64,000 nucleotides of DNA, taken from Lithospermum erythrorhizon. Taxonomy: Eukaryota > Streptophyta > Magnoliopsida > Boraginales > Boraginaceae. Made by a program: the position numbers and the translations under genes. Numbering within the stretch: position 1 is the stretch's first letter; each line of letters starts with the position of its first letter. Below, in pieces: positions 12,926 through 25,879 of the stretch. Under the pieces are notes generated by a model. That model was not told where the DNA came from, did not search any database, and worked only from the letters and a program-made list of their open reading frames with translations. The stretch is taken from positions 310,001 to 374,000 of the forward strand of contig JADFUC010000232.1 of the NCBI GenBank assembly GCA_019722365.1. The letters run 5' to 3'.

Positions 12926-15633
12926 CGTAATAACCCCAATAAAAAAAAAAAAAATTAAATTTTTTCTACCGGGACCTGGGAATAGTAAATTTTTTTTTTT
13001 CGATGATGATATTATTTCAGAAAAATTTTTTAGCCGAATTTCATTTATAATTTAGTAGTGTTTGCCATGGAAGAATTTTATCTTTGAATCGTCTGTGGAG
13101 ATTTAAGTATCATAAGCCGGAGAATTAACTGAAACCGAACACCCGACTCGATTTTTTTTAAAATATCTTGCAAGCTTATCTTCCACATCATAAACTGCTC
13201 ATCATCTTCATCTCTTGCTCCATTTTCATTGAATATTCTACCCTCCCCTTAAAAATTTCATTTTCCATTTCTCTTCATCACGCTCAAACTCAAGACGGCC
13301 AGACATTGTTTTCCATCATTCTCTTCGAAAGGCGTAAGAAATTTCAAGTCTTCAGATATTTCTCAGTTTAATAGTTGACTTTATTGACTTTTTTCATAAT
13401 TGAATTTTATGATAAATCTTAGTTGGTTGGGGCGGGTTCTGCGACGATTTTGTTTACTTAATTCGTGGATTTAGATCGCTTCGGTGACGCACAACAGTTG
13501 ACTTTTAGGTTTTCGGTTGACTTTACGTGATATTTTTATAAGACTTTAAATGTGTAGTGAGGTTATATTGGGACCTTATTATAGTTGTTACGACAAGCAA
13601 TCAGCGATTTAAAATCGATTAAAGTAGCGCATAAATAAAAAGTGTAAATCTAAGTCAGAAATATAATCGATATTTCGAAAGATATCAGAAATTATGGACT
13701 TCATGGACAATAATGACTTATAAGTCGATTTGCAAATGAAGTTCGTAAGTACGGAATTTAGCGGGAAACGAATGGGTCATATCTCGGCCGGATTATAATT
13801 CATAGCTATCCACATGTTAGGATCAAGTAGAGGCTTCTGCAGTCAAGTTATGTATCTTCTGTAACGCCCTAGATAAGAAGAGTCTCGATTATACTTTCCG
13901 TGTCAAGTAGCGCTGATCGTGGGAAAGTAAGTGTTACTCGATTGTTTTAAGGCTCATGTGGGTAGCTACAGAGGCGAAGATTTATCTCATGTGTTACTTA
14001 CGCATTTACCTTGATTTGCAGATATACATGTTATCAAAGGTGCATTATGAAACGATGCATACGCTATCAAGCATGACATTTAACGAGCATACTTGTAATT
14101 GTCATGGCATGCGATTGTGTTTCTGCGGGCGCCAAGATCATTGAGGTAAAGAATACCAACTCCCAACTTATACCACTCGTAGCCTCGACGGCACTATTAT
14201 ATTATGCGTGGCCTCAGTCGGCACTTTCTTTGATATTGCTTATGGCCTCATTTCTAAGCGCATCGCGAATGCATTCATCAAGGGACGCTTTAAATTGCCA
14301 CAATAATACCGTTTCGGGGAGTAAAGTAGTTGTTCGCTATGCAAGAGTTCTTGGTAAAGCATCAGCATCGGGGGCGAATTTATAAATGGGATTACTAGTG
14401 ATTGCGCGACTTCCTTCCTCGGCAGGATACGTGTGACGCTATCACTCTATACTACTAAGATAATACAAGCGCCTTTATACTTTGTGTAAGCGTGCCTTAT
14501 ACTTTGTGTATAAGTGCGGTTTTGGGCCTTTATATCGGTATAAGAGCTTTATGACTGCTTTTGATCGCTTTGCCGCCAAGATTGCTTCTGGCCCTATACT
14601 ACTTGGTGATAAATACACATGGCTTGGCCTTATACTCGGTATAAGAAATGCAGATGGTCTTTGATCACTTTGCCGCACAGATTGCCGATGTGCCCTATAC
14701 TACGGTATAAATAATATGTTGCAGCCTTTATACTTAGTGTATAAGAGCGCGCCGCTTTATACTTTGTGTATGTTTGCTGGGCTTCGCCTTTATACCGCGT
14801 ATGCTGGGTGATTATTGATTAGTCCATTCTCAAGTATGCATTTACCGAGTATACGCGCATTGTGAGGTCGTATACCGCGATACAGAGATAGAGGCTCAAT
14901 TTTACTGTGAGTTTTAGCCGCTGGCTGAAGCCGATTGATTTCTTTCCTAAAATTGCGTAAGCCACGAACCTTCTCTATTATATCTTCATATATTATGCCC
15001 TAGATTTCCTACGGAATTACGTTGTAATGACCTTTTAGGTAGTCCCGATATATGTACATTATTCATATTTGACTATTATATTATTGATTGACTCTTGCCT
15101 GCATGGTAAGTCTACCCCAGGTTAAGTTTCACTTCAAGCCTCAAGTGCTTACACCCCCTTTTCTCGTGATTGGGCGGCATTTCATCTAAGGCCAGGCCGA
15201 CAGACGGCCAACAGCCAAGAGTCGTTTGAGAGTTTTGTTCCCGGTGGCTAAAAGTGAGCATCGGGTGGCGTAGATCCTCACAAATTCGATTTTGATGTGG
15301 TTACAATCGCTTTTGATTGCTATTTTTCCTTTTGAAACTTTAGCCTGGCTTTCATTGCTGCTATTTTGTATTCGTGGATATAGTACGTGATTATTCGTCA
15401 GAGTTTCACGGCATTACTTTTATTTTGGGATATGTCAGGTATATATATATGGGCTCATGTCATATCAAATTACCTGATTATAAATTTAAAACTGCTTTTG
15501 ATTTGGGAAACTTAACTGTGGATCACATTTTTGGATGAAACGATTGTGTTTTAAACCGAAGGCCCATCGGTTCGTGACTCTGTGTTCCGGATGAATGACT
15601 CACTCGTGCGGCCGACCAAGCGGTCATGTTACA
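12926..15633 (+). repeat. Left LTR of inner gypsy element
   Basis: Collinear with 19100-21750. Shared landmarks include CGATGAT...ATTATTTCAG, AAGCTTATCTTCCACATCAT, the TTATAC/GTATAA palindrome array, TGATTATTGATTAGTCCATT and the terminal GGCCCATCGG block. It ends TTACA at 15633, three bases before the primer-binding site. Confidence 0.75.
14470..14806 (+). repeat. Array of short palindromes (TTATAC...GTATAA) in left LTR
   Basis: About nine units of a degenerate motif, best form CTTATACTTTGTGTATAAG, are spaced roughly 25-45 bp apart. Each unit is an inverted repeat of 6-7 bp around a short loop. The same array is found in the right LTR at 20600-20940, so it belongs to the LTR and is not a later expansion. 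Confidence 0.65.
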
Positions 15634-15637
15634 ATTT

Positions 15638-15649
15638 TGGTATCGTAGT
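15638..15649 (+). promoter_or_regulatory. Primer-binding site (initiator Met-tRNA type)
   Basis: TGGTATCGTAGT begins four bases after the left LTR. The plant initiator Met-tRNA primer site in LTR retrotransposons reads TGGTATCAGAGC, so eight or nine bases match at the exact place expected. This fixes the element on the plus strand. Confidence 0.65.
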
Positions 15650-16729
15650 TTGTGCTTCTGGGACATTTCAGACCAAAGTAAGGGTCAAGGCTTACTATTT
15701 TCGAGTCGAGGAGAAGCCAAGGCTTTTGTGAGTAAGTCCGTGTCTTTTTCTTTTGTCACAGGATCATTGGTGATGCTACCAGAAAAGGGCGGTGTAGCTG
15801 GTGCCTGGTAGCTGAGTGAGGCTGAAATGGGTAGTGGTATAAATTGCTGATGAAGACAAATAGGTCCTGAGGCGCAGTTTCCGAGTATGTTGGTGAGGTT
15901 GGTAGACTCGTAGAGAGTCAAAGGAATGCTCAAAGTTGGCCGAAGAACAAGTGTCAATCAAAGAAGTCAGTTTCGACTGCTTCAAGCAGGATCCACCGTT
16001 TTCAGTGGGTTCGCCAGCAAAGCATTGAGTTCATCCGACAATTTAAGTCGATTTTGAGCCGATTGTGATCAAAGGGTTTGCATTTAGAAGGAAGCTTTGC
16101 TACTTATGTACTTCACGCAGGTGCCCAAGTGACTCGCTGAGAACTCGAGCATCTTCGATCGCGAGAGTGAGTGTTCATGTTTCCCGGAGCGATTCCTTGT
16201 TGAGCTCTCACGGAGAATTATCATTGAGACCCACACGGCGGCCTCTTTATAGCCGATTGCTGGACACAGTGGTTTGAGGTCAAAATGATGAGTACGAGAG
16301 GCAGCTCGTTGATTCAGGCCGATCACTTCCTAATGTTTATCCGGTAGAGGCAAAAAAGAGGATCACTAGATTCGTGGACGATCACGCGAGATATCGTTGA
16401 CGATCTCACCGACGGAGTTTACTAGTTTTACGCCGCGAGTGAATGCACCAAGATGAAATGGAGTCAAGGGGAAACAGAGGCGGTAGTTTCTGATCGGCGA
16501 GAGTCACCCGGTGACTTTGTATTCCGTGCACCTTCTAGCTCTGGAAGTTCGTAGGAGGACGACTCAGCCAGAAGCCTTCGTCTCCGGCAGTAGTCACTTC
16601 AAGGTTCGGCTACCGCCCGAAGTTATGTTACTACTCCTTCAGACGCTGGCTCTACGGTGATCCGGGCGGTCCGCAGTAGTCTTCCGGGGGTCCAGAGCGT
16701 CCGCTTGCTACCGCTGCGTCGATTGGGCA

Positions 16730-18790
16730 CATGCGCAGCTAGTGACGCGAGAAAGTGTCTTATGTTATCGACGCCAAAGAAATGCGACATTTCAAGCATG
16801 AGTGTCCCTCAGTTTTCCAAGCAGGTTTTCAAGACCGCCTCAAATTGGCCGAAAGCGGTTATCGGGAGTCGTGAGCCGATTCAGCCGCCGCGAGGCCTGT
16901 GGGATACGAGTCAGTAGTGACCGTAAGGAAGCAGCCGAAATGAGTCGGGGTCGAGGCCAGCCCACGCCGTTACACATCAGAGCGCAGTGATACCCCCAGA
17001 AATAAAGCGCATGTGTACATTATTTTCCTCAGATGACATTCGAGCGGTGTTAATTGATTCCTGCCACGATTCTTTGCTTCTCGTAGTTTTATTTCTCGCC
17101 TTATCTCAGACGCGTGCCTTGCCTGTTCCACTTTGAGATTGCGACACCCGTAGGGATGTCACTAGTGTTAGATTGGTACATGTAGACTTTCCTTTGATTG
17201 TCAAAGGTCATTGTCATTCTGCCGATTTACTTCCATTCGAGCTTCCGATTTTGACCTTTTATCTGTACGGATCGTCAGGGGAAACATCATGCCGCCATTT
17301 AATTTACCTGAAAGAGATTACTTTTGTGGGTTCGAAATACTGATATCCGATTGTGGGAGACAGTAAAGATTTTTGCCTTCGAAGCTAGACGCATTCTCGA
17401 GGCTGTGATTGATTCTGGAAAGCGGCGACTGGTTCGGATACGTGGTTGATTTGAATGTAGGTTATAAATGCACTCTGGCGACGCCATGTGGCTGTTAGAG
17501 AGTTCAAGGATGTTTTTCCGAGGACTTACCGCTGCTTAGAAAGTGAGGCCTAATTTGCTATCGAGGTTATTCTCGGCACGGCACCAATTTCTCTTCCACC
17601 GCATGTGACGGCTCCAAATTAATCACAGGAATCATGGACTCCTGCCATGTGGAGCTGGTCGGACAAGTGGATCTACCTAATCGGTGTATCTCCAAGCACT
17701 AAAGGTTGCTCAGGAAAAGCAGCTGACGGTTCACGAGGTCGCTACATCGACTATAAAGTAAATAATGTTGACTATTATTAACCAAACCCATTTCCTTTAA
17801 TCGAATGATTTTGATCACCAAGGATGCCAAGGTGTTCTCAAGATCGACAGGTCCGGTTATCAATGTTGAGGATCAAGGGAGATATTACGAATCGGCTTCC
17901 CGATCTCGCTACGGACATTATTAGTTTATAAATGATGCCATTCGATTGACAAATGCACCGCAAATTTTTTGTGGATTTTATTTAACCGGTGTTTCGGGAG
18001 TATCCGGATGAGTTTGGTGGTGGTATCTATTAATGATATTCTCGAGTATTCTACAGGGAGGAGGAATACGAGAGGTATCGGTGATTGGGTGCTGGCGGAC
18101 CTTGCATAACACCACTGTGATGCCAAGTTTTCCAAATGTGAGCTCCGTCATGAAGCGCAATTCCCGGTCATGTTATTTCCGGGCGAGGGTATTTTTGTCG
18201 ATGCAATGTAAGCGGAGGTCAGTGGAACAATTGGGAGCCATTCCTATGCGCGACCGAGGCTGTGAGTTCTCTCGGGTTAATGGTTCTTATAGGAGATTCA
18301 TCAAGTTCTTTTCCTTTATCGCGACGCCATCGACTGTGCTGGACTGTAGTGGGGTTCCGCTTTTATTTGGGATTTATACTGTGGAGGATCAGTCAGATAC
18401 TAAAGTGGGAAGCTTGACTTCGCTCCAGCCACAAGCGATACCATCCGTCTCCGAGGCTACGTGATTTATAAAGGATGCCGTGACGTATCAAAGTACTCAA
18501 TGCGCAGAACGGGAAGGCGCGACGCTTAAGCTTCCCCGACATTGAGAAATCAATGGCAGTTAACTATCCGACCCACGATTTCAGCCAGCCGGCGATAGTC
18601 GCTATGGGCCAAGTTGCGGGAGACATTATCCCATTGGGTTAAATGCCGATTTTTTACTCTATCACAAGAGTTTGAAATATCTTCCGACGTAGATCAATTG
18701 AAAAGGGCAGGAGGTGGACGGAGTTCATCAGCTGATTATGACTCGACTATCGAGTACCACCCAGTAGCGCAAATGAGTAGCCGATGACTG
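16730..18790 (+). pseudogene. Decayed Ty3/gypsy gag-pol (zinc knuckle, protease/RT, RNase H)
   Basis: Recognisable pieces occur in order but in shifting frames with stops: a CCHC-like remnant ending HFKHEC-P-like near 16785-16812; REFKDVFP near 17498-17522, the start of gypsy RT; a DGSRR...CIDYR-like piece near 17725-17755; KVFSKID at about 17829-17850; a MPF...TNAP-like stretch near 17935-17960; the RT active-site region now reading INDIL (YIDDIL in intact copies) near 18028-18045; YRRFIK near 18288-18306; NYPTHDF near 18558-18578; and a HxSLK-like RNase H tail by 18680. A linker follows, then the right LTR. It cannot encode a working polymerase. Confidence 0.75.
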
Positions 18791-19099
18791 AGTAGTGGGA
18801 AATCAAAAGGACCTGCAGTTATAGATTTAAACAAATTGAAATAGTTTCACGTTTAGAATGATTTTAGATGCCTATACGAGTTCGACCAAATATTAGACCG
18901 AATCTTAGAATTTCAATGAGATCGCAGTTGTCAAGACGGATGTTAAGCTGGGTCGACGTATTTTACCATTGATTTGCAGAAATCGAGTTAGTATCGCTTT
19001 TATTTTAAGTGCTATATTTGATTTTGTGTTATTATATTGTCTCCGCTTGATTACTAGGGTTGTTAAATTTCGAGGTCGAAATTTTATTAGCGGGTAGAT

Positions 19100-21750
19100 T
19101 GTAATAAATCTGCTATTTAAAAAAAAAAAAATTAAATTTTTTCGTCAAAGGGACCCGGAATAGTATAATTTTTTTTTTCGATGATTTATATTATTTCAGA
19201 AAAATTTTTTGAGCCGAATTTCATTTATAATTTAGAAGTGTTTAAGCATGAAGAATTTTATCTTTGAATCGGGTTCGTGGAGATTTAGCACGATAAAATG
19301 AGTAATTAACCGAAACCGAATTTTACCTCGATTTTTTTTTAAAAATATTCAAGAAGCTTATCTTCCACATCATAAAACCAAGCCATCATCTTCATCTTGT
19401 TCCATTTTGGCCGAAATATTCACTCTCCCCCTTAAAAATTTCATTTTCCATTTCTTCGATACTTCAAACTCAAGACGGTAATAGAGAATATCATATTTTC
19501 CCCATCATTCTCTTCGAGTTAAGGTAAGAAATTTTGTTCTCTTTCTTTGTATTTCTTGGCTCTTTGACATAAGTTGACTTTAGTTGACTTTTCTACAATT
19601 GAATTTTATGATAAATCTTAGTTGGTTATGGGTTCCGCGACGATTCGGTTGCTCTAATTCGTGATTTGCAGACGTTTGAGAGGACGCGGCATGGCCCAGT
19701 TGACTTTTTAGGTTTCGCTGACTTTTACGTGATATTTTTATAAGACTTTTAAACGCCAGAGGAAATATATTTTATCTTATTATAGTTGTTACGACGTTAA
19801 TCAGCGATTTAAAACTGATTAAAGCGCGCATATTAAAATGTGAATTCCAAGTCGAAATAATTGATATTTCTGGAGTATGATCAGAAATTATGGATCAATG
19901 ACAGTTGTGAAATGACTTATAAGTCGATTTGTAAATGAGAAAGCTGTGCATGGAATTTAGCGGGAATCATTGGGTCAGGTTCACGGGATTATAATTCGAT
20001 AGTTTATCCGTCATGTGTTAGGACTGCTTGTAGATAGTTCCCCAAGAGTCAAGTTACGATTCTAGAACGCAGATAAGAGTAGGTCTTCATTATAATACTT
20101 CGGTGTCATGAAGCCATCGTGGAAAGCGGCGCTTACTCCTGATTGTTTTTCGCGGTTGCTCATGGTACTACAGAAAGTAGTACTTATCTCACTGTGTTAC
20201 TTACGATTTCACTTTGATTTCAGGATACATGTTATCATGCCGATTATGTGAGAATGATGTACATGTCAATTATGATTTCATGAACGATATACTTGTACTG
20301 GGCATGTGATTGTGTTTCATACCAAGACGGGCTGAGGCAAATAACTCCCAACTTATATTCTGGACTCCGTGGCCTCACGGCACTATTATATTATGTGGGC
20401 CTTGTCGGCACTTTGATATGTTTATGGCCTCATTGGCGATCAAGTGACGATTCGATCAATGCTTACTACAATAATACTGCTTGGGAAAGAAAGTAGTTGT
20501 TTGGGTTATGCAAGAGTTCGAAAGATTGAAAGTATCAAAGACCCCATAATGGGACATTGCGGACAGCGATTCTCCTTCCTGCGATATTATGACGCTATTG
20601 GCCCTATACTACTGTGATATGCACAGGCCTTATACTTTGTGTATAAGTGCCACTTTTATACTTGTGTATAAGTGTTATTTTGGCCTATACTGCAGAGCGG
20701 TATGACTCGCTTTGATCATTTCATTAAAAATACGGGCAAGGCCCTATACTACTAAGATAGTTGCCAAGGTTGGCCTTATACTGCATAAGAGCGGTACGAG
20801 TCTTTGATCACTTTGTCATACAGATGTCGACGCTGCCCTATACTACGTATAATACATGTGTGCCTTTTATACTTAGCGTATAAGAGCGCGGCCTTATACT
20901 TTGTGTGTATAAGGTTTTCAGCCCTGTAATGCGTATGTTGCTGGGTGATTATTGATTAGTCCATTCCCAGACTGATCGAAAGATACGCGCATTGTAGGTC
21001 AAGCACCGCTGATACGGCAGATGTGAGGCTCACGACTCAGAGTTTCATTGCTGAAATGTATTGATTTCTTTCAAAATTGTGTGCTTGCTGAACCTTCTAT
21101 TATATCTTCATATATTATGTCCGAGATTTCCTACTGAATTACGTTGTATGACCTTTTTAGTCCCGAGTATACATTATTCATATTCGACTATTATATTATT
21201 GGATCGACTCACCTGCATGGCAAGTCTACCCCTCAGGTTAAGTTTCACTAAGCCTCGCGGCTTACACCCCTTTTCGCATTGGGCGGCATTTTATTTGTGC
21301 CAGTCGACAGACGGCTACTGAGCAAGAGTCAGTTTGCAGTTTTGTCTCGAGCGCACAGCCGAGCATCTAGCGGCAGATCCTCATACCAACATTTTGATGC
21401 GGTTGTCAAATCGCTTGGATTGTTGTATTTTTTCCTTTTGAAACTTTAGCCCTAGCCTGGCCAAGCATACTTTTGTATTCAGATAAGACGTGACATCTGT
21501 CAGGAAATTTCGCAAGATTACTTTATTTTGGGATACGTCATATATATATATATGGGCTTTGTCAAGCTTCGATATCACCAATGGATTATAAATTTTAAAA
21601 CCTGCTTTTCTCTATCGGGGAAACTGACCGCGATTACATTTTCACGAAACGAATTGTGTTTTAAATCGAGTCGGCCCATCGGCCTGGGTGACTCATGCCC
21701 GGATTTGAACGACTCACCTCGTGGCTGCCGACCGGGCGTGGCTGCTATAA
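19100..21750 (+). repeat. Right LTR of inner gypsy element
   Basis: Starts TGTAATAAAT just after a purine-rich stretch and follows the left LTR throughout. It differs from the left copy by many small indels and locally scrambled patches as well as base changes. It ends near GCTGCTATA at about 21749; the exact last base is uncertain. Confidence 0.7.
20600..20940 (+). repeat. Array of short palindromes in right LTR
   Basis: The counterpart of the array in the left LTR, again with eight to nine units such as CTTATACTTTGTGTATAAG and variants with CTATACTACGTATA. Unit order is partly conserved between the two LTRs. Confidence 0.6.
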
Positions 21751-22057
21751 ATACCTCAGAGGAAGCAGGAACTCGAGACCCAACTATATGTGCAATGAAG
21801 TTGACTATATCAATACTCACGTGATTACCCAAATCCGGTGGCCCTAATGAACTCTCAGAAAACCCGATTTACTGTGATATAAAAATACATCCAATGAAAG
21901 GCACGCCGTTGAACGACTGTCTCGCCCCATGGGAAAGCCGCTCGAGTATTAAGATCAACAACACCCTAAGTGGGTCAGTTGAAGAACAAAAGCGAAGGCA
22001 TACCGCATGCAGCTACCTTCCTAACCTAACAAGCAAACAGCGTCCTCATCCTCAAAA

Positions 22058-22071
22058 CAACGGCGCCAATT
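22058..22071 (-). promoter_or_regulatory. Possible retrotransposon primer-binding site, minus strand
   Basis: The minus strand reads TTGGCGCCGTTGTT, close to the TGGCGCCGTTG...GGGG primer site found in Tat and Athila-type plant gypsy elements. It points left, opposite to the flanking plus-strand elements, so it suggests another inserted fragment whose LTR would lie to the right. Confidence 0.4.
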
Positions 22072-23486
22072 CATGTCCACCTTCCTGGCTAATAACGGTA
22101 AAAGGACGGCAGACAGAAGGCCCGACGCATTTAACCCGACACGAAGTCTCGCATTTAATTGTTCTCTCAGAAAAAATTAAAAACTAGGTATCCAACGCTA
22201 TATCTACAAACAAACGATCAAACCAAATAGCATTTCGACGAAGTTCTTCTTTTCGGAAATGTGGGTACGGGAAATCTTAATTGCATATAACACGTCTTAC
22301 GACGACATTATGGAATGAATGCTCATGGAAGACTCAAGCACCTAAGCATACAAGTCAACAATACTATATATATCCAAATTTAAAGCCATCGAAAAGTAGA
22401 CTCAAGAAAACAAAGAAACTATCGAACAAGGGTAAAGACAAAGACCAAAGAGGCTCTAAACCCGAGGTTCAAGTACTCTGGGTGCACACTCAAAGACCCT
22501 CCCGAGCACGAGGATAAACCGCCTACAACCTCCTAGACAACGCCATAACCTCCTAAGTACGTAGGATAAACCGCCTAACCTCCTCGTACGAGGTTAAAAG
22601 AGATCAAACCCTCAACTAATACCGCTCGATCCCTCAAGGAGCGAAATTGAGACGTAGCAACTCGATACATATCAGCAACCATAATCTAAAAAACAACATT
22701 CATGTTGTCCTACAAGTGGTCGACTGTCAAACCATGGTACGAACGAAAGAAAGAAAGTAACAACAATAAAATAACAACAAGTGGAAGCTGCTAATCGGAA
22801 TACAATCATAAAGTTGTTAAAAAAGATCCAAAGACATCAAGCAAGTAAGTGGAAACGAATCCCTACTTCTTACCTCGACAACGGTCTAGACCTCGGTAGA
22901 CTAAGATGAATGCCAGACGGATGTCTCCGCTATTCCAACACCGATACGGCATAAGTCTACATCACAAATAACCCCTCAAAGATTACAATACTGAGCCCGA
23001 GGCGTTCTCAGTGAATAAAGAAAAGATTATGTCAGTTAAAAGCTCCTAGATCAAGTAATCTCCGGACTAGGTTCAAGAATACAACTTTTGAACTCCGGGG
23101 GACGAAAAGTGACGACGGGCGCAGGACAAAAGCAACGTCAAGTTTCAACAACTACTTCACATTGCACTACGACTAAGCTGGTATTTAACGATTGCCCATG
23201 ACGGTTCGGCGAACGCTAGCCTGAAGACTCACGAGGCAAATAAGACTAAGTGGGGGAATCAAATCTCCACCTTTTATTCCAACACCATCTCTAAAACTCG
23301 TGAGGACTAAGGTCCCAAAAGAGTTCGAGGGTGTTCAACACAGCATTTACTCCAGGATTCCCCGTATTGTCCGTGTCTTTCAAGAAGAAATACATCCTTC
23401 CATGAAATTCCATATGGATCCTTCTAATTCAAGACGTAGACTCTCAAGGCCCCCTGATATTCAACGCATCGAATATCCATACGATC

Positions 23487-23735
23487 AGAGACCTACTACT
23501 AAGTTGCTATGCAACCAGAACATACACTATGTCCAATAAGTTCCAAAGCCGGGATATGGTTATTCACTACTAAGTTCTGCTAAGGCCAAATAAAGAACAT
23601 ATCTCATCATGTCCAAAGCACTTCTAAAGTCGGACATGGTTATTCGACTACTAAGTCGCTAAGGTCACTAAAATATATCAACTTGTCCAATATGCCTCTA
23701 AAGCTTCCGACAAGGACATCTGACCACGAGCCCTA
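23487..23735 (+). repeat. Tandem repeat, about 82 bp x 3
   Basis: Three units begin CTACTAAGTT/CTACTAAGTC near 23487, 23567 and 23649. Each continues through GCTA(A/T)G..., a CATGTCCAA-like phrase and AAAG(C/T)...ACATGG or similar. Divergence is high, chiefly small indels. Confidence 0.6.
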
Positions 23736-25879
23736 AACTGTCGAGACATATCCACAACATCCAACGAGTTTCAAGAAATTCATGGTGGACGCATAACCCA
23801 CCGAATTAATAATTAGCTAACCATCTTAAGTCAAGTTCTTAAAGTCCTCGAGAAAGATTGATTAGTTCAGCCATTACTGCACAAGTCTACACCAACACGT
23901 AACCCCTCAAAGTTAAGCCACAAAGTTTTCGGCGCTTTTGTTCGCAATATTGGGCATTGGATACGCCAAGAAGGCCCCGATTGCAACTTCACGGACTGGT
24001 ATAAGGAACATCACTAAAATCCTTGGACTAGTGGACTAAGACTGCTTCAGTCATGATGTTTGAGACAAATGCAAAAAATACGGAAAACACAAAAGCACAA
24101 GCAAATCAAGCATAAACTGCTCACTTAGATGACCGATACACCCTACACTTCAAAGAAAGATAAAGCTAGCAATCCCCAAGGACCACGCAATTCAAAGTGG
24201 GGAGCTTATCCCCTCTATCATGAGGAAGCACCAACATCACAAATGTGAGTAACGAGCGGGAGAAGAAGGATCATTTTAACCCGCGAGTTGATCACACTAT
24301 CAAATCAAATCAAGAAAATGATGAGAGTCAAAGAAAACACCAAAGAAGCTAAGCGTTGGAAAGCAAGAGGGAACGCTCGCTTACTAACGCCCTCAAAACA
24401 AAGGAGCCAACCGGTACTGTGACCGAAAACCAAAATAAAGCAATTCCAAGAGCGAAAGGGTCGTTAAAGCTAAAGAGAATGTTTTCAGATCACTTAATAC
24501 AATTACTAAAACCCATGGTTGCTCATACCAAAGGTATCGGGGTATAGGGATATATATACTACCTACCTACCATATCGACAAGGGGAATGTTAAAAGCACG
24601 TGCCCAACATCCCAAGTCACAAGCTCAACCCACAAAATAAAGAAAAAATAAAGCAAGTAAGCAGCAGGAAGAAGGGAAGGGAATGCACCAAATGAGTTCC
24701 TAAAGTCCATTCTACATGCAAATTCCAACTCTATTGGCACAGTACAAAGTGGCATACAAGTGCAGGAGCTAAAAAAAAGCTAAAGAAAAGCAAACAATAG
24801 GCCGAGAAATCTACATGCAGGCGTTCCTGAGTAAAACGGGAGGAATAAACTATCCAGAAAATTCCATAAAACAGCCAGATACTAGGACTCGCAGGACGAA
24901 AGTACGGAAAACTAATCACCCACCGGAGTCCCGAGCCAGAGAAACAATTCCCTAAAGCTGCAGCAGTTAATCGAGTTCGAACCCCCAAAGTCGAAACTTC
25001 AAGGGCTCATATCTCATGCCCGTAATGAATCGAAGACCTTCTACATATTAAACGACTGCCTTGTAACAATATTCTCATCGTGATATAAAGAAATCTCAAA
25101 ATGTATAAAGTCACGTAACTTATGGGCTACAAGAAAGTAGTACGCTTTTGATTGCACCGAATATGAATTTTTGAGAAAATTATTTTTATATTTTTAGAAT
25201 ACAACAAAGCCAAAGATCAGATTTTTATCATTAAAATTAGTACATGGAAGTAATTGGTGATTACAAGCACAACAAAAAAGCCAAGTTCAAGAATCAAATA
25301 TTCACATGATCATCAAAATATATAAAGTTTTGATTTTTATACGAATGAACAAGATTACTAAGAACACGTGACAACGTCATCAAGATACACAATCAAGCAG
25401 ATAAAGTATGAGAAAGATATAAAGTTATTAACTTTATTGATGAAATTCAGGATTCTTCAAAAAAAGTTGCAAACTTTGATGGAAATCCTCAACTTTAATC
25501 TTGCAAAAACGCATGAAGAGACAGCGTTGGTACGATTACGTAATCATATAAAACATTAACGTGTATCAAGTTATGCACAAAAGGTAAAGAAAATAAAAAA
25601 TATCCCAAGCTCACTGGAACCGCGGCGTCAGTGGCACGAAGAAAGATGAGGAAATTTGATCAAGGCTCCCCATCTCATGCTTAAATAGAAAAAGTCTAGT
25701 CAACCTCAAGACCTAAAGCCCAAGCTGTCTCCTTGGGACAAGAAAGCTCGTTCGAAAATTGAGACAATCGAACATCTCCACCACACGAGTGGTTCGAAAA
25801 TTGTCAAAAATACATAGGATGGCCGAAAATTTTCACGCGAAAATATATCCCAAATACCTATCGATTAACCAAATAAACC

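Larger units (their letters stand above)
12926..21750 (+). mobile_element. Inner Ty3/gypsy LTR retrotransposon, about 8.8 kb, integrase missing
   Basis: Two about 2.7-kb direct LTRs (12926-15633 and 19100-21750) enclose about 3.5 kb. Both LTRs begin (T)(G)TAATA and soon enter an A-run then AAATTTTTT. A Met-tRNA-type primer-binding site follows the left LTR. In order, the interior holds a zinc-knuckle remnant, a protease/RT junction, RT and RNase H; the right LTR begins about 300 bp after RNase H, leaving no room for integrase. ATACT left of the element and ATACC at its right edge could be the target duplication. The element interrupts the outer retrotransposon, so it is the younger of the two. 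Confidence 0.8.
21751..25879. other. Retrotransposon-derived sequence of mixed orientation
   Basis: No intact frame. A candidate primer-binding site on the minus strand near 22058-22071 and a tandem repeat at 23487-23735 are listed separately. About 24560-25050 reads more like LTR or leader sequence on the minus strand, with T-rich frames lacking protein resemblance. Several nested fragments are probably present; I could not resolve borders. Confidence 0.45.

Noticed and set aside
18033..18464. 143-codon frame on the plus strand
   Set aside because: Overlaps the RT remnant, but most of it is out of the RT frame.
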